A DNA stretch of 64,000 nt from Nemophila menziesii (Eukaryota > Streptophyta > Magnoliopsida > Boraginales > Hydrophyllaceae): positions 62,001 through 126,000 of the forward strand of contig JARWIR010000210.1 of assembly GCA_029959085.1 (NCBI GenBank), read 5' to 3'. The notes beneath the pieces were generated by a model that saw only the letters and a list, made by a program, of their open reading frames with translations, did not search any database and was not told where the DNA came from. A program made the position numbers and the translations under genes. Below are positions 55,855 to 64,000 of this stretch, in pieces. Numbering within the stretch: position 1 is the first letter of the stretch; each line of letters starts with the position of its first letter.

Positions 55855-57300
55855 GAAACCCAAGGCACGATTAGAAAATAAATGAATTATACTAAATAGA
55901 AAAAACCTTAAAAATTAGACAACTAATATAATAAAAATTTTGGATTGAAAAATAGAAAATGAGCAATTAATATGAACTTATTAAATTTATGACATTGGAT
56001 TATGAAAAGTCTCAACGCTTCTCAAGAGAGAGAGAGAACAAGTAAAGTAACTAATGAATGAGAGATTGGGTACTAGTAGTTGACAAGATTTGAACCCTTT
56101 ATTAATGTGCTAAAGAAGAATCTGATTATTAAATTAAAAAAAAACCTAAAAAGGTAAGTGATCAAAAAAAGAAAGAAAATAACGAAGAATCGATGTGGAA
56201 AAACGGAGCAATGTGGAAAAACAAAGACAATGAGAACAATGGATGAGATGATTATTTTGTTAGAAAAGAGAAAAATGAAATTAAAAAGAATGATAAAAAA
56301 ATACTTTTTTTAACTTGTCGATTATATTTAAAGATCAACATTTGAAGATTGTATGTTTTGTAAATTTTATAAATTACTTAAGATTGTAATATATTTAGAT
56401 TAATTTTTACAATGCAAAATTGTAATTGTATTTTACATTTTGAGTTGTTAATCTTTTTATTTTTATAACGATTGTTGAGTTTTTCATTTTAAATTATTAA
56501 GTTTTAATAAAGTAATAAAAGCTGGCCAAGTTTGAGTAACCTTATATCAACTTACCTAACTAGAATCAAACTGGATTAGAAATATTAAAGTGTCACATTT
56601 TTTTTGATAGGTCCATTAATAAAAATCATTATATCTTATCAAGAGATAAAACATGTGTTATTCTCCTAGAAATTTCATCCTTAACTAATGATTAATTCAT
56701 CTCTTATAAATCCATAATAGTGTTAAGAATTGTGGCGCATAATAAGACTTGTTATTCTTTTCATTATTTTTCTGTTTAAATAATTGAAATAATTTATATA
56801 ATATTAATAAGGGGTGGATCAAGATACTTCTATAGGGGGCTAAGGGATTGGGGTAATGGTAATTTTAATTTTAATTTAATGGCACTATAGGTCCCTATAT
56901 TTTGCAAAAATTTCCATAATTTGTTTTTTATATAATCACACTATTAGTACCTATGTTATACATATACCCTATATTTATCAAATATATAACAAAATATTCA
57001 TACAAATACTATAACTAAAAGCTTAATAAGATATGCTAAAAAATAGACCAATTGAAACCGAATAAAAATTTGCATTATGCAAAAATTAAACAATATGTTT
57101 CCTATTTTTTAAATTAATCTCACTATAAGTCCATAAATTTTTAAAAGTAACCTATATTATATCATATAAACAACAAAATACAAACCGATAATATAAATAA
57201 AAAAATTACGAAGATAAACTTAAATAACCATGGACCAACTAGAAGTTATGAATACTTGACGAGAATCATGACATCTATTAATCAATAAAGGAGAAAAATA
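55855..57300. other. AT-rich stretch, copy III
   Basis: Counterpart of 40,185-41,645; nothing recognised. Confidence 0.4.
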
Positions 57301-57306
57301 TTATAC

Positions 57307-57597
57307 GTGGTGTCTACGTCCAGTTGGTAGTTTCCTTCCTTTACGAGAATTGCTACTTTCGGATTTTTCCGCCACATGTCTCTTCCCTTTCCTATTGATG
57401 TCACCTTGGGGATCAATCTGTTGACTTGCAGGTATACCTGAGCGTGATGGAAAAGTTGTTCCCCTCACTGTATCTAGCTCCTCTAATGTACAAGGCCGGG
57501 TTTGGTTGCTTAGTCTGTAGCTTACGTGCCACTATTTGTGTTGTCCCAGAAAATTTACTAGGATGACATTTATCCATATGCATGTTAAGAGTTGTAT
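57307..57597 (-). pseudogene. exon of CTLEELD-motif gene, copy III
   Basis: Counterpart of 41,652-41,966, sharing its ~34-bp deletion, plus a further 24-bp loss of one of the two GTTGTTCCC...GATGGAAAA repeats. Donor CACCAC/GTATAA. Confidence 0.48.
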
Positions 57598-57605
57598 CTG
57601 GGGAT

Positions 57606-58257
57606 CAGAGGCGGATCCATAAACTAAATTGAGAGGGTGCTTAAAATATATGGGAGTCAGGAGTCAATGCTTCTAGAGATTTTTTAAGGTAAAAATATGA
57701 CACATAAACATACAACTAGCAATGCAACTATGAGAATCCAACGTCTTGACGTTTTTCTTTTCTTTAATTGATGAGTTTATCCGTTCCTAGTTACCCCAAA
57801 AATATGTAAACCAGCACCATTATATACACTTGATGTATATTGTATTAGTAGCATTATATTAAATTATTAATATACCATTTGTTATATTTTAATTTATAAA
57901 GATGAGAAATTAATCATTTGTAAAAATTAAACACTAATTTTATTTGAGTAATATAAATAATAAATTACTAAGTAATACTATCATCAAAATCAAGATAGGT
58001 TTTATAAAAATTGACAAATTTATAACATAAATCTTTATTTATAAAAAAGATAAAGCAATGCTAAGATTTGAACACCTAACCTCAATTTTAATGCTAAAAT
58101 GCAAAGTTTCTATACTATTAAGACATAATAACTTATGCGTTCTTAGAGGGGTTTAAATTATTTTTCGGGACAAAATTGCATTGACATATTCTTAAATTTA
58201 CGGGTTCAAGGGGGACAGGGGGCTTAAGCCCCTTGGGACTTGAAGGGATCCGCCCTT
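57606..58257. mobile_element. hAT-like miniature element, copy III
   Basis: Ends CAGAGGCGGATCC and GGATCCGCCCTTA; internal sequence nearly identical to the copy I element. Confidence 0.55.
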
Positions 58258-58259
58258 AC

Positions 58260-59280
58260 AATCTCTTTGCATATGGGAATTTTTGTTTGATGTCATAACA
58301 ATATTTTTCACTAACAAATTGTACACCATTAGTTAGGAATTATGCCGATTTTGAATATATATAATAAAGTTTTTATAGTTTTACAAGTATAAATATAAAA
58401 TAATCTATAGTTACCCTGATTATTTTTCTTCTTAATCGTCCACTTCAATTATATTTTATTAAACACCATAATACACATTATAATTACGAAAAATTGATTT
58501 AGTCAAATGAGATTAATGATTAAAAAGGAAAACACGATACTCTGTTACATTATATAAAGGTATTATAGGATCTAATTTTCACAAAGATTATGGGACAAAT
58601 TAACATAATTTTTTTATATTTTCTAAATCAAGAAAGTAAAATTTTAAGTTTTATCATATTTCAAGTTCTATTTTTTGGTCGGTAATCCAATACTCTACTG
58701 AAATATGGAAAAGTGGGTTGGGACATTGGCCCCAAAACGGTTTTTGGACTTAAATGCACTATATGTCTTTATATTATGAAATATTACACTCAAGGTCCCT
58801 ATATTAAACAATAAATTAATTATAAGTCTTGATATTAACTATTTTTTTAATTAATGACAATATAAGTTAATATATATTTAATTATACAAATGAAAAATAT
58901 TCATACATATAAAATAATTTTTTTAAATAATTTTCTTATTAAACATCGAATGCCCAAGTGAAGATTCAGAAAAACATGGGGAAGGTCCATAAGAATGACT
59001 CAAAATAATCCATCTTTTGAATGACTCGAAATTAAGATAAAAATTATGGTTAATACAAATCTAACAAGTATAATATTTTCAAAAATAAATATGTTGGGCT
59101 GTAAATTTTTGTAGACTACTTTTTACTCTAAACATATATCAAAGATACAATTCTCAATTTTATGTAATTAAACTATTGTTTGGGACTTTTCTTTAATACT
59201 CTTACCGCGCCCACCCTTTTGTAAAAGGGAAGATTTAGTTTATAAATAATATATTATTATTTTTAAAATATTTAATACGA
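58260..59280. other. AT-rich stretch, copy III
   Basis: Counterpart of 42,630-43,645; nothing recognised. Confidence 0.4.
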
Positions 59281-59285
59281 TATAA

Positions 59286-59514
59286 GACCTGTTTGGAAGT
59301 GCTTATTCTAAAAGAAAAAAGCGCTTTTTGAATAAAAATTAAAATTTAAAAAATTATTTAATATAATTTTGACATCTAAAATCATTTTAAATGTTTTTTT
59401 AAGAAGCACATATTTATTGTTTCTCATAAAAGTGTTTTTCCGGGTTTAAAACACTATAAAAGTTTTAAATATACTTTTGAGTGTTTTTCTAGAAAAACAC
59501 TTCTAAACGGGCAC
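59286..59514. mobile_element. 229-bp MITE, copy III
   Basis: Same ends as 43,648-43,876 and the same ATAA flanks, so it was present before duplication. Confidence 0.6.
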
Positions 59515-59918
59515 ATAATGCAATTTAATAAGGTATGACCTCAATTTCTAAGAATACTAAATGATTTTTTAATTATTTACTATTTCAAATGAATTCAAAT
59601 TTTAAATATTCCTTTTTGGAAAAACTCATAAATACTATTGAATCGGAAAAGGCATAAGTTTTTTATATATATAATATATATACTTATTTAATTATATTAG
59701 ACGTCGGATCTATACGTATTCAATTTGTCTCATTCGACATTAAAATTTAAAAAATATTTCAAAAAAAATGAGGTCTTAGAAAATAAATTCAATCTTTTGG
59801 TGGCTATACTGATAAATATTTAAAATATAGTATGCTACAAAGATAAAGATAGCAAACAAAACCATGTTATGACAATTTTGGCTCTAAAATAACACATACA
59901 ACACTATTTACTCCTCTT

Positions 59919-60038
59919 CTTATATACTCCTCTCTCCCCTCTCCCTCTTCCACCCTAACCTTATTCACCCTACATCCTATATTTTTTGGAAACCAATTTT
60001 CACTTAAAGCATTCTACAAAATTTTTAAAGATCAACGG
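59919..60038 (+). promoter_or_regulatory. plus-strand promoter and 5'UTR exon, copy III
   Basis: TATATACTCC then CTCTCCCCTCTCCCTCTTCC, leader, donor GTATGT at 60,039, acceptor TTTGCAG ending 60,365. It reads into copy IV. Confidence 0.6.
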
Positions 60039-60754
60039 GTATGTATAATCTTGAGTCTTCTAGCTCTCCGTCTTTTAACAATAAGCATGTTTTAATCTTC
60101 AATCCTTCTACAATTTACTTAGATCATTTATATAACCGAATTTTTATATGGGTTGTGCATAACATGTTATTGATCTACTATAGACTAGTTTTGATTCATT
60201 ATTGCTGAAATACTTATTTTTACCGTTTCAAGTGAATTAATGATGAATAAAGCCTGAATATCCACATTTTTATACCAGAAAAATAGTTAGGTTACTTTTA
60301 TTTGTAAAGTGAGATTTAGGTGTCCCAATATTTTCCTTTTATTTCCAAATTCATTTTGTTTGCAGAATTATATTACTAACCTTTACGTTCATTGATTTTT
60401 TTCCTAAATGAGTTGATTTCATATAAAAATATATGTTTAATAAATATTTACTATAATAAAATTATATTATATAATTTTTATCATTTTTCTAAAATATATT
60501 CATCATAATAAATATTTCTATCATAAAGACATTAAGCAATTTTTTTAGACATAAGTATTCTCAATTATAAATGTTTTGTTTTGTTTTGTGGTATAATTCA
60601 ATTAATTTTTTATATAAAATTATGTGGTATGAGAGCATAAATCTCCATACAAGTATGAAAATGACCATGTTATGCATTTAAGCCTATTTAAAGAGTCTGT
60701 CATGATTATATAATCAACATAATTAATCTTACATTACTTCTTATATATTGCAGG

Positions 60755-60816
60755 TTGAACTCATATCTAGTTTTGAGCTAACAATGAAAAATCCAAGCCT
60801 TGAAATTTCCACAAGG
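60755..60816 (+). other. small exon with ATG, copy IV
   Basis: TATTGCAG/GTTGAACTC ... CCACAAG/GTAATG; ATG opens MKNPSLEISTR. Equivalent to 35,076-35,137. Joined to the promoter at 59,919 by a plausible 5'UTR intron. Confidence 0.45.
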
Positions 60817-60935
60817 TAATGCATACAAAAAGTTTTAAAAAAATGTTTTAGCTCTATATTGATTTTTCTTGTATTAATTTATTATCTTTCTTTACCATGG
60901 TGGAAAACATATTTACAATTTTGGGAATTGTCTTA

Positions 60936-61690
60936 TCATATTACAAAGATTTGAAGTAAAAACACCAACTCCACAAATGGGGTTGGAGCCTTTGGCCTCT
61001 TCGAAATCACTAAATTGGATTTGTTAAATGAATTATATAAACTTACTATCATGTCAACAAGGGTTGTCTCAAATGTATATTTTGAAGGCAGCTCCATTAA
61101 TAAATTTGTATATGGGGTAAGATCCAGCATATTCTGTCATAGAAAATTAAGAACACACTGAGTATTAATTTAGTATAATGCACTAATTTGTTAAAAAAAA
61201 ATTAGAATGTATGTAAATATACAAACCTCGAATGTACTAGATTCCTTCAATCCATCCTGTTACCAACCAAAACATAGAACAAGAACTTAGAATTTTTTCA
61301 TAATGTAAACTACTAAAGGACATTAATTTTAATGACAAAAACATTGTCAAACGTTGGGCAAAAGCTTATTACACTTCTGCTTAAAGATCCTGAGATCCAT
61401 TTTGTTTCGAATCTCTGTGTTATGTAAATCCTCAACAAAATGTAAATCATCGCTGCTCCAGTTCACAGGTCTTTGGATTTTTTTAGACTCTGAATCTCTC
61501 GTATAATCTTGTTTTACCAAATCAACAAACTTATTCACTAGAATTTCATTGCGAGTTTCATTTATATTTACTTCCACACTCTTACCATTAGGCAAAAGTA
61601 CACGAAAATTGAAGATCTTTTCTAAGTCATAACATGATATCTTCTTGATATTAGGCACAAGTGCAGGTCTTTCTTATCCTCAAGTGCGGG
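60936..61690 (-). pseudogene. GMI1/SMCHD1-like fragment, copy IV left arm (best preserved)
   Basis: Exon 1 is fully open for 103 residues (61,658-61,347): MPNIKKISCYDLEKIFNF, RVLLPNGKSVEV, NKFVDLVKQDY, VNWSSDDLHFVEDL, IRNKMDLRIFKQK. The small exon is near 61,230-61,262. Exon 3 (from 61,130) reads MLDLTPYTNLLMELPSKY, TFETTLVDMI. The order VLLPNG, F..LVK.[DE]Y, NW...DL, DLTP.T.LL.ELP, FET...DLI is that of the N-terminus of plant GMI1/SMCHD1-like GHKL-ATPase proteins, which act with DNA repair and chromatin. The ATPase proper and hinge are missing. Confidence 0.68.
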
Positions 61691-62345
61691 TATTCTTCTT
61701 CTCAAGGATTTAGGAAAATACCCGCACTTGTGCCTATGTCAAGAAGATATCATGTTATTAATTAGAAAAGATTTTCAATTTCCGTGTACTTTTGCCGAAT
61801 GGTAAGAGTGTGGAAGTAAAAGTAAATAAAACTCGCAATGAAATTCCATTGAATGAGTTTGTTGATGTGGTAAAACAAGAATATATGAAATATTTAGATT
61901 CTAAAAACCCAAAGACTACTGAATTGGAGCAGCAATGATTTACATTTTGTTGAGGATTTACATAACACAGAGATTTGGAAAAAAATGATCTCAGAATATT
62001 CAAGCAGAAGTGTAATAGGCACTTGCTCAAGGTTTGACAATGTTTTTTTCATTAAAACTATTGTCCTTTAGTAGTTTACATTATGAAAAAGGTCTAAATT
62101 CTTATTTTGTATTTTGGTTTGTAACGGGATGGATTGAAAGAATCTATTACATTCGAAGTTTGTATATTTACATACATTCTAAATCATTATTATTTATTTA
62201 ACAAATGTGTGCATTATACTAATACTCAGTGTGTTCATAATTTGCTAAGACAGAATATATGGATCTTACCCCACATACAGATTTATTAATGGAGCTGCCT
62301 TCAGAATATACATTCGAGACAGCCTTTGCTGACTTGAAGTTTATA
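60951..62345. repeat. long inverted repeat of GMI1-like sequence, copy IV
   Basis: Left arm about 61,030-61,690, right arm about 61,712-62,345. Centre: CAAGTGCGGGTATTCTTCTT, CTCAAGGATTTAGG, AAAATACCCGCACTTGTG. Exons and introns match in both arms with modest divergence and small indels, so the stem would be long but imperfect. Confidence 0.9.
61740..62345 (+). pseudogene. GMI1/SMCHD1-like fragment, copy IV right arm
   Basis: Plus-strand exon 1 about 61,742-62,031 (RLPNGKSVEV-like, FVDVVKQEYMKYLDS) with a frameshift before LNWSSNDLHFVEDLHNTEI. Exon 2 62,128-62,157 has its acceptor mutated from ACAG to ACGG. Exon 3 62,254-62,339 reads YMDLTPHTDLLMELPSEY then TFETAFADLK. It could not give a normal protein; it is the complement of the left arm. 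Confidence 0.65.
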
Positions 62346-62349
62346 TTAG

Positions 62350-63545
62350 TAAATATTACACTCAAGGTACCTATATTAAACGAAAATTGAATTATAGATT
62401 GTGATATTAACTATTTTTTTAATTAATGACATTATAAGTCAAGATAAACTTCAAGTTAGATAATAATATAGACTCGCAAATTGTAATGAAAAATCAACTA
62501 AGTATTAAAAATCGGAAGCTTTAAAGTAGTACAAGGTTACCTTAGCTAATTTTTAATAAAAATATGTTATTATCCAAGAATAAAAAACCATGTATTTCAA
62601 AGAGTAACAAATATACCCTTGTATTATCATTGCAAAAATACCCCTATATAATTGGTACATTTTGAAAGACCGATATATTTGATTAATTTACATAACACAT
62701 ACATTTTAAACGACGGGTATATTTTATTAATTTGCATAACACATTGACCAAATATTGCAAATTTCTGTAAAAAATTTAATTTTAAATCTAATAATATTCC
62801 AAATATTCAATTTTAGTCTACGCTTTCATTCTTCTAAACCACTGAGTTATGAAGAAACTAAAATTTCATAATTTTATGACTCATACATATCTTTGTCATT
62901 TCTTACATCTTTAGACTTCTTTATAATCTAAAACTTAACGCTATTACTAAATAATCAAATGAATAATAATTAAAGGTAAAAGTACAATTACCATAATCCT
63001 TCATCTGTTAACTTTTTGCTTAAAAATCATTTTGTATAATAATTAAACAGATGTAACAACATATTAAATAAAAGATACTATAAGGATCTAAGTATTCAAA
63101 GCAAGTAATTAACCTAAACAACAATAAATAACTCTTGATGATACAGAGGTAAGTACCAACAAACTCATCTAATGTTTCTACATGAATATTTTAACCGAAA
63201 TTATTTTTTAAATTTTGTATTAATTCAATACAAGCAGTTTTTTATTTCAACCAATAAAGACATGCATTTATCCATAAACCATAAAGAAAGAAAAAGAAAC
63301 ATCACAACAAACAAGCATTATAATACATAAATATACAAATAACAAAAACTTAATTAATTATGAGTTTAGAAACAAGAATATTACCCAAAATGAACTGTAC
63401 CACGCTGTTTGAGTGATGGATTTATGCAAAAATAAAAATATTGAAACCCTAAATTAATAAAAATTATACAACAAAAAATTAATAGATCCAAATAAATGAA
63501 ACTAAAATAAATAATCTAGAACATAAAAGAATAAAAAAGAGAAAA
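62350..63545. other. AT-rich stretch incl. intron-like sequence, copy IV
   Basis: Counterpart of 46,906-48,030. A short exon-like piece (minus TGTAG/AAACATTAGATGAGTTTGTTG/GTAC) lies near 63,158-63,182. Nothing else recognised. Confidence 0.4.
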
Positions 63546-63552
63546 CACCTTG

Positions 63553-63803
63553 CTGGAAATGTTGATAAAAATCATCAGAACTACCATAAGAACAGTGCAA
63601 ATCGGTAGAGGAAAGTATCAAGGTAGCAGATTTAGATTTAGAGGGATAACGAGATAGATATGACATAAATTTGATTAGATTAAATAATTTTCTTTAGGGT
63701 TTCACAAGAGAACACATTGAAGGATGGAGATAAATTTGTAGGGCAGAGAGAAAGTTTAGCGTGAAACTACAAAGGACGAGGAGATAAGTCCCACTGTTTT
63801 ATA
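63553..63803 (-). promoter_or_regulatory. promoter and first exon, minus strand, copy IV
   Basis: TATA box TATAAAA (63,797-63,803), telo-box AAACCCTAA (63,694-63,702), first exon ending at a GCAAGG donor (63,553-63,552). It reads toward the inverted repeat from the right. The GGCCCA boxes of copies I and II are partly degraded here (GGGTAAAAAACC). Confidence 0.48.
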
Positions 63804-64000
63804 GCTAGGGTTATATAAAAAAATGGGTAAAAAACCAAAACCATAAAAAAAATTAGGCCCACTACAAACTATGTGTTGGGTCGATTTAGTGAGGTTTTGT
63901 GGTTTTAATGTGCAGCCCTATTCGGGGCTATGTCCCACTCACCTTTTGCTTTCTAACAAAATTTTCTCAACTAACTAGGTAATCTTATTAGAAAATAAGT
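63804..64000. other. upstream of promoter, window end
   Basis: Contains GGCCCAC near 63,857 and the conserved GGGCTATGTCCCACTCACC phrase; otherwise nothing recognised. Confidence 0.4.

Larger units (their letters stand above)
54779..60380. repeat. 10-kb tandem array, partial copy III
   Basis: Collinear with copy I 39,123-44,742, starting abruptly at GTCTAGTAACAATAACTGCG. Sequence is closer to copy I than to copy II at many diagnostic sites. Confidence 0.95.
60381..64000. repeat. 10-kb tandem array, copy IV (cut by window end)
   Basis: Collinear with copy I 34,703-37,173 and copy II 44,743-48,490, including the full inverted repeat. Confidence 0.95.

Overview
The window looks like an AT-rich, repeat-dominated stretch of a flowering-plant nuclear genome, probably heterochromatic. 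The evidence is Athila-type Ty3 retrotransposon coding sequence, a plant L1-type LINE RNase H, an F-box/LRR fragment, a hAT BED zinc finger, GT-AG exon remnants of plant genes and many short inverted-repeat elements. I found no gene that is clearly intact, and no tRNA, rRNA or CRISPR array. Almost everything belongs to one of three blocks.

Block 1 (1-24,536) is a degenerate direct duplication with a period of about 12.15 kb: copy 1 at 171-11,696 and copy 2 at 12,327-23,142. Each copy holds, in order, an LTR-like fragment with a TATA box (+), the 3' end of a LINE (zinc knuckle and RNase H, +), an F-box/LRR exon (-), a ~610-bp foldback inverted repeat, long unassigned AT-rich DNA with a degenerate ~92-bp repeat, and Athila-like LTR pieces (-). 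Copy 1 alone keeps a polypurine tract with an LTR start, and a hAT-type BED finger. A third LTR piece (23,756-24,536) follows.

Block 2 (24,537-34,702) holds two decayed Athila-lineage elements on the minus strand. Element A has a tRNA-Asp-type primer binding site, gag, protease, reverse transcriptase, RNase H and integrase. Behind the integrase lies a strikingly GC-rich ~120-bp tandem repeat in the 3' untranslated region, and there is no recognisable full 3' LTR. Element B is a related gag-protease-RT fragment. The A/B junction carries a 49-bp inverted copy of B's own RT sequence that turns around at a TGATCA palindrome.

Block 3 (34,703-64,000) is a tandem array with a 10.04-kb unit: copy I 34,703-44,742, copy II 44,743-54,730, partial copy III 54,779-60,380, and copy IV from 60,381 to the window end. 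The most interesting content is a fragmented gene whose exons match the N-terminal part of plant GMI1/SMCHD1-like proteins (GHKL ATPase plus SMC hinge; DNA repair and chromatin). In copies II and IV the fragment is present twice, head to head, as an inverted repeat with arms of ~0.65 kb and a short palindromic loop. Promoter-like regions point inward from both sides: a TATA/pyrimidine-patch promoter with a 5'UTR intron on the left (+), and a TATA/telo-box/GGCCCA promoter on the right (-). Either transcript would fold into a long hairpin, so this is a candidate small-RNA-producing locus directed at a chromatin/DNA-repair gene. Copy I has lost one arm and keeps only the loop. The rest of each unit holds exon remnants of an unnamed plant family (CTLEE[IL]D motif) and two kinds of miniature inverted-repeat element.

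All identifications are by eye; homology names are family-level and no search was run.
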